A program made the position numbers and the translations under genes. The notes below the pieces were generated by a model. It was not told the origin of the DNA, made no database searches, and was given only the letters and a program-made list of their open reading frames with translations. From an uncultured Prevotella sp. (GTDB lineage Bacteria; Bacteroidota; Bacteroidia; Bacteroidales; Bacteroidaceae), in assembly GCA_946623195.1 (NCBI GenBank), contig CAMOQW010000004.1:1-44575 (forward strand): DNA of 44,575 nt, read 5' to 3'. Below, piece after piece: positions 28,431 through 36,242 of this stretch (its first letter is position 1; every line of letters starts with the position of its first letter).

Positions 28431-28495
28431 GGTAAACGGAGGTAAGGCAAATTATTTTACAAATTCTCTTTGTGTAACCTTAATCTGTCGCGGCT

Positions 28496-29194
28496 ATGGC
28501 GGAACGGCAGATTAAATCGCGACAGCGAGTGGCCGAGCGTGGCGAGGTGTTTACCGCCGAGCGCGAGGTGAACGCGATGCTTGACCTGGTGAAGCAGGAG
28601 ACGGAGCGCATCGACTCCCGTTTCCTGGAACCTGCCTGCGGCAACGGCAACTTCCTCGTGGAGATACTGCGTCGCAAGTTGGAGGTGGTCCGTCGGCAGT
28701 ACCAGCATCAGCTAAACGCTCTCGAACTGCAGGCCACCATCGCTATGAGCAGCATCTACGGCATCGACATCATGCACGACAATGTGGAGGAGTGCCGCCA
28801 GCGACTGCTGGACATCGCCTGCCGCTGGTATCAGCAAGTTCATGCGCAGCAGCAACCACCCTCTGCCGATCTTGTCACCGTGTGGACGTATCTGCTGAGT
28901 CGCAACATCCTGTGGGGCGATGCCCTGACGCTCTGCGAACCCGTAGCGGTCGATGCCACCGTGGTGGAGCGTCGCGATGCTGCGCCCATCACCTTCAGCG
29001 AGTGGTCGTTCATCGGCGACATGGTGGTGCGCAAGGACTACCACCTGGCCGCCCTGATGCAGGCGCAGAGCCAGAGCGTGCCCGACCTGTTCAGCGACCT
29101 GGGCGACGAGGCCTACCTGCCGCCCAAGCCGGTAAGAGAATACCGTCCCATCCACTATCAGAAAATTTCCACCTATTATGATGCTAAACAATAA
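28496..29194 (+). CDS. DNA methyltransferase-like subunit lacking catalytic motif IV
   Basis: 232 residues. After an N-terminal helix region (EVFTAEREVNAMLDL) comes a textbook S-adenosylmethionine motif I, FLEPACGNGNFLVEIL (44-59), and motif II IYGIDIMHDNVEECRQRLL. There is no (D/N)PPY/F motif anywhere, so by itself it should bind cofactor but not methylate. The first 60 residues align with those of the next protein, which has NPPY but a degenerate motif I. The gene overlaps that neighbour by 17 nt. It is therefore either the cofactor-binding half of a two-subunit enzyme, a regulator, or a decayed paralogue. The C-terminal 40 residues are unique and Tyr/Pro-rich. Confidence 0.75.
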   Translation: MAERQIKSRQRVAERGEVFTAEREVNAMLDLVKQETERIDSRFLEPACGNGNFLVEILRRKLEVVRRQYQHQLNALELQATIAMSSIYGIDIMHDNVEECRQRLLDIACRWYQQVHAQQQPPSADLVTVWTYLLSRNILWGDALTLCEPVAVDATVVERRDAAPITFSEWSFIGDMVVRKDYHLAALMQAQSQSVPDLFSDLGDEAYLPPKPVREYRPIHYQKISTYYDAKQ

Positions 29195-30686
29195 TTATAA
29201 TCCAGACGTGCTGACGTGTCTGGCCAACCTGTCGAACGACGAGGTGTTCACGCCGCCCCAGGTGGTGAACCGCATGCTCGACCTGCTGCCCCAGGAGCTG
29301 TTCCGCAGCAAGACGACCCGTTTTCTCGACCCCGTCAGCAAGAGTGGTGTCTTTCTGCGCGAGATAGCCAAGCGGCTGATGGCGGGGCTGGCGACAGAGA
29401 TTCCCGACATCTACGAGCGGGCCGACCACATCTTCACCCAGCAGCTCTTCGGCATCGCCATCACGGAGCTGACGGCCCTCACCAGTCGCCGCTCCGTGTA
29501 TTGCAGCAAGAAGGCCAACGGCCCGTATTCCGTCTGCCGCAAGTTCCAGAACGAGGAGGGCAACCTGCGCTTCCGTGCCATAGAGCATACCTTCGTCGAC
29601 GGGAAGTGTAAGTATTGCGGGGCCTCGGAGTCGGTCTTCGGCAAGGCGAAGCGCACAGACCTGGAGAGCCACGCCTACGAGTTTATTCACACAGACAAAC
29701 CAGAAAAATTATTCGGAAACATGAAGTTCGATGTTATCATAGGGAATCCGCCGTATCAGCTGGACGATGGAGGTGCGCAAGCTAGTGCAAGTCCAATTTA
29801 TCAGATATTTGTAAAACAAGCGTTGAAACTTAACCCTCGCTACCTATCAATGATTATCCCAGCTCGTTGGTATGGTGGAGGCAAAGGTCTTGATGATTTC
29901 AGGAAGGACATGTTAGAGAATAAAAATATTCGTATTCTACACGACTTCCTTAACGCATCTGATTGTTTTCCAGGTGTAGAAATTAAGGGGGGCTGTTGTT
30001 ATTTCTTATGGAATAGAGACCAATCAGGCGTCTGTAGGGTTTTCACTCATACAGGCGACAATGTGATAGAACAGAAACCACGTTTTTTAAAAGAAAAAGA
30101 ATCAGATGTTTTTATACGTTATGAAATTGGTGTAAACATACTTCATAAAATAAAGAAGCTAAAAGAAAAAACGGTAGACAGCATAGTGAGTTCCCAGAAA
30201 CCTTTTGGGTTGAGAACATTTGTAAAAGGGAATAAACAACCATTTAAAGATTGTATCACTCTTTATCAAAATGGAGGTATAGGTTATATAGATAAAAGCC
30301 AAATAGAAAGAGGAGAAGAATTGTTAGATAAACATAAGGTGTTTATTTCAAGGGCCTATAACGCAGGAGACAATTACCCTCACCAAATTATAGGGAAACC
30401 AATATATGGAGCACCCAATACTTGTTGCACAGAAACGTATGTGGTAATCGGGCCATTTAAAAACGAATCAGAATCTATGAATTTTATCTCTTATATATCT
30501 ACTCTCTTTTTCAGATTTATGGTTTTTCTGTCAAAAGTATCACAAATGGCTCCAGCGAAAGTCTACCAGTTCGTCCCCCTCCAAGACTTCTCCCACCCTT
30601 GGACTGACGCGATGCTTTACGAGAAATACGGTCTGACGGATGACGAGATAGCATTTATCGAGAGTATGATACGACCCATGGAATAG
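29178..30686 (+). CDS. Eco57I-type adenine-N6 DNA methyltransferase
   Basis: 502 residues. N-terminal segment EVFTPPQVVNRMLDLLP as in HsdM/Eco57I-type enzymes; a degenerate SAM motif RFLDPVSKSGVFL (48-60) lacking the usual Gly-x-Gly; a Cys-x-x-Cys zinc-like insert (KCKYCGAS); catalytic motif IV FDVIIGNPPYQLDDG (Asn190); and a long C-terminal part presumably recognising DNA. The end KYGLTDDEIAFIESMIRPM resembles other restriction-associated methylases. From about 29690 to 30550 the base composition becomes sharply A/T-rich, then reverts, so the recognition domain looks exchanged. It overlaps the preceding methyltransferase-like gene and is followed by a toxin-antitoxin pair and a nuclease-helicase. 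Confidence 0.85.
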   Translation: MMLNNNYNPDVLTCLANLSNDEVFTPPQVVNRMLDLLPQELFRSKTTRFLDPVSKSGVFLREIAKRLMAGLATEIPDIYERADHIFTQQLFGIAITELTALTSRRSVYCSKKANGPYSVCRKFQNEEGNLRFRAIEHTFVDGKCKYCGASESVFGKAKRTDLESHAYEFIHTDKPEKLFGNMKFDVIIGNPPYQLDDGGAQASASPIYQIFVKQALKLNPRYLSMIIPARWYGGGKGLDDFRKDMLENKNIRILHDFLNASDCFPGVEIKGGCCYFLWNRDQSGVCRVFTHTGDNVIEQKPRFLKEKESDVFIRYEIGVNILHKIKKLKEKTVDSIVSSQKPFGLRTFVKGNKQPFKDCITLYQNGGIGYIDKSQIERGEELLDKHKVFISRAYNAGDNYPHQIIGKPIYGAPNTCCTETYVVIGPFKNESESMNFISYISTLFFRFMVFLSKVSQMAPAKVYQFVPLQDFSHPWTDAMLYEKYGLTDDEIAFIESMIRPME

Positions 30687-30756
30687 ACAAACGTCAAAAG
30701 AAATAAGAACAAAGCGCGCGATCTTTGAAATCTTGATGAAGAAAAAGAGATGAAAA

Positions 30757-30789
30757 TTTGGTAGTCTTACAGAAAAGGTGTATCTTTGC
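30757..30789 (+). promoter_or_regulatory. Promoter of the toxin-antitoxin pair, TTTG-N20-TATCTTTGC
   Basis: TTTG at 30757-30760 and TATCTTTGC at 30781-30789, 20 nt apart. The box lies 18 nt before the ATG at 30808, so the pair, and possibly the nuclease-helicase after it, can be transcribed without the methyltransferases. Confidence 0.85.
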
Positions 30790-30807
30790 GCCATAATTCC
30801 AGTAATT

Positions 30808-31155
30808 ATGAATACGCAAAGAAGAACTATCCAACTGGCTATACCTCAGAGCGATTATGCCCTGCTGTGCCATTTGTCGCACGACAACGGTTGGACCATC
30901 ATCGGCCAGGAGGCGGAGGATGAGCAGGCAGAACGCTACAGCCGCGCAGAGGTGATGGCCCGCAAGATAGCCTTTACGGAAGAAGATTTCCTACGCATGA
31001 AGGAGCACGATTTCTATATGTATGAGGCTCCGGAGCAACCCGTTTATGCCACTCCGGAAGAAGAGGCTGCTGCACTCGATGCGTACGACGAAGAAGGCTA
31101 CGTCAGCGATGAGGAAGTGGAACATCTGCGTAATCTATGGAAAATCTTCGACTGA
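30808..31155 (+). CDS. Putative antitoxin
   Basis: 115 residues with no family I can name firmly. The basic N-terminus (MNTQRRTIQLAIPQSDYALL) could be DNA-binding. The central part has RAEVMARKIAFTEEDFLRMKEHDFYMYE. The C-terminal third is very acidic (PEEEAAALDAYDEEGYVSDEEVEHL), a common layout for a toxin-neutralising tail. Its position decides the call: it overlaps a ParE/RelE-type toxin by 19 nt and has its own promoter. An upstream in-frame ATG at 30778 lies within the promoter and is rejected. Autoregulation by the complex would be expected in the family but no operator is obvious. Confidence 0.65.
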   Translation: MNTQRRTIQLAIPQSDYALLCHLSHDNGWTIIGQEAEDEQAERYSRAEVMARKIAFTEEDFLRMKEHDFYMYEAPEQPVYATPEEEAAALDAYDEEGYVSDEEVEHLRNLWKIFD

Positions 31156-31442
31156 GAATATCCGAGAAAGCATCCGACAGGCTGCAAGACCAGGTAAAAT
31201 GGTATATAGAGAATGCCGGGTACAGCTTTGCCAAGACTATGCTTGATGAATTCTGGAACGATGTTGACCGCCTTTGTCTGATGCCAACCATCGGCAGAAA
31301 GACTGATATTCCCAGCAAGCACGAAATCCGTGTGTTTGTTTCTAATAAGAAATGCCTGATTAAATACTGGTTTAATACACGTTCGCTCTATATTGTAGAC
31401 ATCGAATTCACCGACACTCATTCTCCCCGCTTCTTCAGATAA
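31137..31442 (+). CDS. RelE/ParE family toxin
   Basis: 101 residues with the ParE-like pattern: RLRISEKASDRLQDQVKWYIENAG, a helix with FAKTMLDEFWNDVDRLCLMPTIGRK, then strands IRVFVSNKKCLIKYWF and LYIVDIEFTDTHSPRFF. ParE members poison gyrase, while RelE members cleave ribosome-bound mRNA; the sequence favours ParE but does not settle it. It starts inside the 3' end of the putative antitoxin gene. It ends 42 nt before the GIY-YIG helicase, so this pair is nested within a restriction-like operon. Confidence 0.85.
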   Translation: MENLRLRISEKASDRLQDQVKWYIENAGYSFAKTMLDEFWNDVDRLCLMPTIGRKTDIPSKHEIRVFVSNKKCLIKYWFNTRSLYIVDIEFTDTHSPRFFR

Positions 31443-31484
31443 CAGATTGATAAAGACTAGCGCCATAATGAGAAAAGAACGATT

Positions 31485-34016
31485 ATGGCACAGACAGATT
31501 TCTTTCCCCGGCGGCCCGACCTGACGCCGCAGATCTATGCCTACAGCGACCCGCAGTATGAGGGCCAGCTGAAGGTGGGCTACACCACCCACGACGTGCA
31601 GAAGCGCGTGGCGGCCCAATATCCCACGAAGCGCCCTGGCGACAGCCTGCCCTACCGGATAGTCTTTCAGGACAGCAGCGTGCGCGACGACGGCACGGCC
31701 TTTACCGACAAGCTGGTGCATTGGTGGCTCCGTAAGCAGGGCTTCGTGAATACCGGCGGCGAGTGGTTCCGCTGTACGGCCAGCGACGTGCGGGCGGCCA
31801 TGTATGCCCTGAAGAGCGGCACGGACAACGACGAGCACCGCACAGAGACCTTCGCTATGCGCGACGAGCAGCGCGAGGCCGTGGACAAGACGGCCGCCTA
31901 CTTCCGCAACTATGAGCGCGAAACGGGCAAGACGCCCCACTTCTTGTGGAACTGCAAAATGCGCTTCGGCAAAACCTTCACGGCCTATCAGCTGGCGCGC
32001 AGGATGGGCTGGAAGCGCATCCTGGTGCTGACCTTCAAGCCCGCCGTGGAGAGCGCGTGGGAGGAAGACCTGCGTACGCATGTGGACTTCCGGGGCTGGC
32101 AGTTCATATCGCGCACCTCGGAGCTGACCTACGAGCGTGCCGACCACGAGCGGCCCATCGTCTGCTTCGGCTCGTTTCAGGACTTCCTGGGCAAGAACAA
32201 GGCCGGGGGCATCAAGGTGAAGAACGAGTGGGTGCACCTGGTAAACTGGGACGTGGTGATTCTGGACGAATACCACTATGGTGCCTGGCGCGAGAATGCC
32301 AAGGATTTGTTCTATAACGAGGACAAGGCCGAGCAGCAGGCGCAGGACGGCGAGGCCATCGACTACTTCAGCGAGGACAGCATGCCCATCACCACCCGCC
32401 ACTACCTCTACCTCTCAGGCACGCCCTTCCGGGCCATCGCCTCGGGTGAGTTCATCGAGGAACAGATATTCAACTGGACCTATAGCGACGAGCAGCAGCG
32501 GAAGGAGTCGTGGGCCGGCCAGGGCGAGAACCCCTACGCCATGTTGCCCCGCATGGTGCTGATGACCTATCAGATGCCTGCCGAGCTGGTGCGGGTGGCG
32601 CAGGAGGGCGAGTTCGACGAGTTTGACCTGAACGAGTTCTTTGCTGCCGACATCCCGGAGGGTGGCGACCACCACTTTGCCCGCTTTCGCCATGAGACGG
32701 AGGTGCAGAAGTGGCTCGACATGATTCGCGGCGCCCTGCGCGAACAGCTCCGCGCCGACCTGCAGCAACGTCCCGACAAGCCGCCCATGCCCTTCAGCGA
32801 TGTCCGTCTGTTGCGCGTGCTCAACCATACGTTCTGGTTTCTGCCCTCGGTGGCCTCCTGCTATGCCATGCGCAACCTGCTGGGCCAGCGCAACAACGTG
32901 TTCTACCACGACTTCCGCGTCGTCGTGGCTGCCGGCACAGAGGCAGGCATCGGGGTGAGCGCCCTGCCGCCTGTGCGCAAGGCGATGGACAACCCGCTGG
33001 AGACGCGCACCATCACCCTGTCGTGCGGCAAGCTGACCACGGGCGTAACGGTCAGGCCCTGGTCGGGCATCTTCATGCTGCGCAACAGCTCGTCGCCCGA
33101 GACCTATTTCCAGGCGGCATTTCGTGTGCAGAGCCCGTGGGTCATCAACAATCCCACCGACGACGACCCCAACCGCCGCGAGATTATGAAGCGCGAGTGC
33201 TACGTGTTCGACTTCGCGCCCAACCGCGCCCTGCGCCAGATAGCCGACTACTCGTGCCGTCTGAACGTTGACGAGACGCAGCCCGAGAAGAAGGTTGCTG
33301 AGTTTATCAAGTTTCTGCCCGTGCTGGCCTACGACGGCATGCACATGAAGCAGATTGACGCCGCCGGCATCCTAGACATCGCCATGAGCGGCACGTCGGC
33401 CACCCTGCTGGCCCGCCGCTGGGAGAGTGCGCTGCTGGTGAACGTCGACAACGTCACGCTGCAGCGGCTGCTCCACTCGCCCGAGGCGATGGCCGCCCTG
33501 ATGAACATTGAGGGATTCCGCTCGCTGAGAAAGGACATCGAGACCATCATCAACAAGAGCGAGGCCGTGAAGAAAGCCAAGGCCAAGGCCAACGACGACG
33601 ACCTCAGCATCAAGGAGAAGCGACAGCTGACGGACGACGAGAAGCAGATGAAGTCGATGCGCAAGCAGATACAGGACAAGCTCATCAAGTTTGCCACGCG
33701 CATTCCCGTATTCATGTATCTGACCGACTTCCGCGAGCAATGCCTGAAGGACGTCATCACGCAGCTGGAGCCCGGACTGTTTCAGAAGGTGACGGGACTG
33801 ACGGTCAGGGACTTCGACCTGCTGGTGAGTCTGAACGTGTTCAACTCGGCCATCATGAACGATGCCGTCTATAAGTTCAAGCGCTACGAGGACAGCTCGC
33901 TGGAATACCTCGGCTTCGACAACTTTACCAAGAAGACCACCCAGCGGGTTGGCGGATGGGACAGCTCGCTGCCCAGAGATGTGTTTGAGGAAGTGTTTTT
34001 AAATCAGGACAGATAG
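31485..34016 (+). CDS. GIY-YIG nuclease fused to SF2 (DEAD/DEAH-like) helicase
   Basis: 843 residues. The N-terminal 100 residues look like a T5orf172/MUG113-type GIY-YIG nuclease: IYAY (17-20), LKVGYT (29-34), Arg41 and the presumed catalytic Glu93 in GGEWFRC. An SF2 motor follows with a variant Walker A KMRFGKT (158-164), DEYH (261-264), SGTP (311-314) and motif VI-like YFQAAFRVQSPW. The C-terminus includes a charged coiled-coil-like stretch (about 680-740). It would translocate on DNA and cut with the GIY-YIG head, the natural restriction partner of the upstream methyltransferases. It is not the usual PD-(D/E)XK-type Res subunit. The next gene starts 1 nt after its stop. Confidence 0.85.
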   Translation: MAQTDFFPRRPDLTPQIYAYSDPQYEGQLKVGYTTHDVQKRVAAQYPTKRPGDSLPYRIVFQDSSVRDDGTAFTDKLVHWWLRKQGFVNTGGEWFRCTASDVRAAMYALKSGTDNDEHRTETFAMRDEQREAVDKTAAYFRNYERETGKTPHFLWNCKMRFGKTFTAYQLARRMGWKRILVLTFKPAVESAWEEDLRTHVDFRGWQFISRTSELTYERADHERPIVCFGSFQDFLGKNKAGGIKVKNEWVHLVNWDVVILDEYHYGAWRENAKDLFYNEDKAEQQAQDGEAIDYFSEDSMPITTRHYLYLSGTPFRAIASGEFIEEQIFNWTYSDEQQRKESWAGQGENPYAMLPRMVLMTYQMPAELVRVAQEGEFDEFDLNEFFAADIPEGGDHHFARFRHETEVQKWLDMIRGALREQLRADLQQRPDKPPMPFSDVRLLRVLNHTFWFLPSVASCYAMRNLLGQRNNVFYHDFRVVVAAGTEAGIGVSALPPVRKAMDNPLETRTITLSCGKLTTGVTVRPWSGIFMLRNSSSPETYFQAAFRVQSPWVINNPTDDDPNRREIMKRECYVFDFAPNRALRQIADYSCRLNVDETQPEKKVAEFIKFLPVLAYDGMHMKQIDAAGILDIAMSGTSATLLARRWESALLVNVDNVTLQRLLHSPEAMAALMNIEGFRSLRKDIETIINKSEAVKKAKAKANDDDLSIKEKRQLTDDEKQMKSMRKQIQDKLIKFATRIPVFMYLTDFREQCLKDVITQLEPGLFQKVTGLTVRDFDLLVSLNVFNSAIMNDAVYKFKRYEDSSLEYLGFDNFTKKTTQRVGGWDSSLPRDVFEEVFLNQDR

Positions 34017-34017
34017 A

Positions 34018-35514
34018 GTGAAGATGAATAGCAAACATTTCGAGGATGCAGGATATACTTTCGCCAGAATTGACAGTCTTGACGAAATAGAAATCGCCTT
34101 GAACCGTCTTGAGCGACTGCTGTCAGAGATTGACGACTATCATGACAAATCCTTGTTCTTCCAGAACCCCGAGGTGATTGGCAATTGGATGAGGTTAGCC
34201 CAGGCACTTGAAAAAATAGAAACTGAGCTTCCGGCAGAAGAAGCTGTTGACTATAAGAAACGTACAGAGCCATACGCGGCATACCCGCTCAAAAGAAGAT
34301 TGCTTCGACTAAAATATGGTGATTACATAAGGGCGTATTATGAAGAAATAAAAATGCTCTTGGATCAATATGGCGAATGTTTGGACGGAGCATGTATTAG
34401 CGCGGAGGATATGAAGGCAATCTCAGTCGGCCAATTCGGAAAGGAACTGGAAGACATGGATGACATGGGCCAGTTTCTTGCAGAACTGAATGACAATTCA
34501 CGCCAGGCCCGCTTTTCCACATACAAAACACTCTCAGATGTTTACAGGCTCTTTATTGCCTTGATGAATCGTTGTGGAGACATCGTCTGGCAACTTGACC
34601 CTTCTGACGACGACTTGGCCAAAGCCATTGACAGCGACCTAAGGGAGTGGACGCTCTTCTTCGGGAAAGATATTTTCAAGGAAGCCAAAGAGGACCTCAA
34701 TCGCCATTATAAAACACATCGTACGGACAAGAACACGCCGGAACTATGGAGCGAAATGTTTGAGGCCGACGAAGAAGCCTTGAAGTTGGCAAAGACGCAG
34801 GAGCTTGCGAAGTGTGATGCAGAAAAGCAAGAACATTGGGGTGAAGACATGAAAGCTCAGATGGACGCAAACGGCAGACTGATGCAACAGATACTTATCT
34901 CATGCCAAACCGACGAACTATTCAATTTCAGTAAGGAAGAAAATGTCAAGCCATTCATCGAGTTGTTGACACCTGACAATCTCGAAATGTTCTACGACAT
35001 TATCGTCAGACGAACGCTTATCCAATGCGAGATGTTTCCAGAACTGAAAGCCCTGCACGACGAATGGCTGAACCCGACCAAGGCGGGGCAGCCGGAAGCT
35101 GCAGAGGGCGACGAGCCGCTCTCTGACGATGCAGCAGCTGCCGCAGCCGATGAAAGCAGAGAAGATAGTGATGAGGACAATGCCGGGCTTGAGGGCAGAA
35201 AACCTGGCGCCAAGGCAAAATCGTTCAGGGAGTTTGTCATCAATCAGAATGAAGCCGACCGGGTGGTAGACATCATCAAAAGGAATCTGCTCAAAAACAA
35301 CCCCAAACAAGCCGCCCTGCTTATTATTGCTGCCATAGAAGCCCTTAAAGTGTCGCCCACGGTGACTATGCCAAGCATATCAAGGGAATTTGGCGTAAAC
35401 GAGAACTCCATCAAGCCGCACTTCACAAAATACAGGAGTGCTAAAAACAGTAACTCTCCGCATTTCACAGCATCAGAAATAGCACCCTACAAGAAGTTTT
35501 TCGACGACAAATAG
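34018..35514 (+). CDS. Uncharacterised protein with HTH-like C-terminus
   Basis: 498 residues from GTG at 34018 (ATG at 34024 is equally possible), 1 nt after the GIY-YIG helicase stop, so almost certainly cotranslated. I do not recognise the family. The N-terminal ~350 residues are helical and acidic (for example LNRLERLLSEIDDYHDKS). A low-complexity acidic/Ala linker follows (SDDAAAAAADESREDSDEDN). The last ~100 residues are basic and include a possible helix-turn-helix, MPSISREFGVNENSIKPHF. Base composition is lower in GC than the helicase gene. A role as specificity, regulatory or immunity partner of the nuclease-helicase is inferred only from position. Confidence 0.8.
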   Translation: MKMNSKHFEDAGYTFARIDSLDEIEIALNRLERLLSEIDDYHDKSLFFQNPEVIGNWMRLAQALEKIETELPAEEAVDYKKRTEPYAAYPLKRRLLRLKYGDYIRAYYEEIKMLLDQYGECLDGACISAEDMKAISVGQFGKELEDMDDMGQFLAELNDNSRQARFSTYKTLSDVYRLFIALMNRCGDIVWQLDPSDDDLAKAIDSDLREWTLFFGKDIFKEAKEDLNRHYKTHRTDKNTPELWSEMFEADEEALKLAKTQELAKCDAEKQEHWGEDMKAQMDANGRLMQQILISCQTDELFNFSKEENVKPFIELLTPDNLEMFYDIIVRRTLIQCEMFPELKALHDEWLNPTKAGQPEAAEGDEPLSDDAAAAAADESREDSDEDNAGLEGRKPGAKAKSFREFVINQNEADRVVDIIKRNLLKNNPKQAALLIIAAIEALKVSPTVTMPSISREFGVNENSIKPHFTKYRSAKNSNSPHFTASEIAPYKKFFDDK

Positions 35515-35550
35515 CAAGTTCTTTCTGCCCATAAGGACAGCGAAAAACAT

Positions 35551-35600
35551 ACGGTAATTAGCGATAAATATACGGTAATAATGACGTGTATTTATCGCTA
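35551..35600. repeat. 12-bp perfect inverted repeat with paired direct repeats
   Basis: TAGCGATAAATA (35561-35572) is repeated inverted at 35589-35600 across 16 nt. ATACGGTAA occurs twice (35551-35559, 35572-35580). The element follows the 498-residue protein gene and precedes the replication-like module. No T tract follows. Confidence 0.75.
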
Positions 35601-35609
35601 TTCCCATTT

Positions 35610-35709
35610 CTTGCCAACTTGCTGGAAACATGGTATTTTTGCACCCAGAAACCGAAAGTACTGGCTATTTGCACTACCCGGTACCGTAGGTGGATGGAGG
35701 TGGGTGCAA
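35610..35709 (+). promoter_or_regulatory. Promoter (-7 TATTTTTGC) and folded leader of the 149-residue gene
   Basis: A -7 box TATTTTTGC (35634-35642) has CTTG 20 nt upstream (35610-35613). Downstream, TTGCACCC (35639-35646) pairs with GGGTGCAA (35702-35709), enclosing the palindrome CGGTACCG (35679-35686). The leader therefore can close into one long stem. Confidence 0.5.
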
Positions 35710-35757
35710 CCGCTGGCCGTCACTTTGTTTTCACCATCATAATATAAGTATAAGAAG

Positions 35758-36207
35758 ATGGCAAGAAAAAACAATCAGCATTTGAAGGCAGGCTCCGCCA
35801 AGTCAAGCGAGCCTCGCCTCTTGGGGAGCATCATCAGCGACATGCTTCCAGTTTGGAACCGCTCGACGGAGCTTTGCGTCGACCTGAAGACCCAGCTGCG
35901 CTCGGACACGTTTGTGCGCCAGGGCAAGGATTACCGGGGCGTGCTGCGCCGCGACCATGATGCCGACATCGACGACTTCCGCTGCCGCGACGCCCACTTC
36001 ACGTTCACCGAGACTGCGGCCCAGAGCGATGACAAGCGCAACCCGCACGTCTTCCTGGGCCAGTACATCACCATCACGCGACGGCCGGACGGCACGCTGC
36101 GCCCCAACTTCCGACCCATGCCTGCCGGCATCCCGGCAGAGCGGTATGCCCTGGGCGTGAGCAACGAACTCATCTGGGGGCTGGAGGGCCTCTTAGAGGA
36201 AGTGTGA
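35758..36207 (+). CDS. Hypothetical protein, head of primase module
   Basis: 149 residues, not recognised. It has a basic start (MARKNNQHLKAGSAKSSEPR), a helical segment (LLGSIISDMLPVWNRSTELC) and a basic/aromatic middle. It is a soluble protein with no signal or membrane helix. Codon use is GC-rich like the DUF3987 and primase genes that follow on the same strand, and unlike the preceding 498-residue gene. It has its own promoter and folded leader upstream. A role in the replication-like module is suggested only by neighbourhood. Confidence 0.6.
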   Translation: MARKNNQHLKAGSAKSSEPRLLGSIISDMLPVWNRSTELCVDLKTQLRSDTFVRQGKDYRGVLRRDHDADIDDFRCRDAHFTFTETAAQSDDKRNPHVFLGQYITITRRPDGTLRPNFRPMPAGIPAERYALGVSNELIWGLEGLLEEV

Positions 36208-36242
36208 AATAACACGCGAGAGAATGACAGGCCCCCCTCGGC

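Larger units (their letters stand above)
28102..28495. other. 394-bp gap between smalltalk and the methyltransferase operon
   Basis: Contains the smalltalk leader and promoter (to 28223), then the leader of the plus-strand operon: a -7 box at 28339, an inverted repeat TTTGCG/CGCAAA (28343-28367) over the presumed start site, a small hairpin ACAAG/CTTGT (28383-28396) and a C10 tract (28421-28430). No coding sequence is supported in it. Confidence 0.7.

Noticed and set aside
28413..28445. Short ORF through the C10 tract as a phase-variable switch in frame with the methylase
   Set aside because: With C10 it reads 10 codons and stops. C11, which would bring it into the methylase frame, hits TAA directly after the tract. 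Translational on/off fusion is therefore not supported.
31098..32402. 434-codon minus-strand ORF in the nuclease-helicase region
   Set aside because: Opposite to clear GIY-YIG and helicase motifs and to the toxin gene; shadow.
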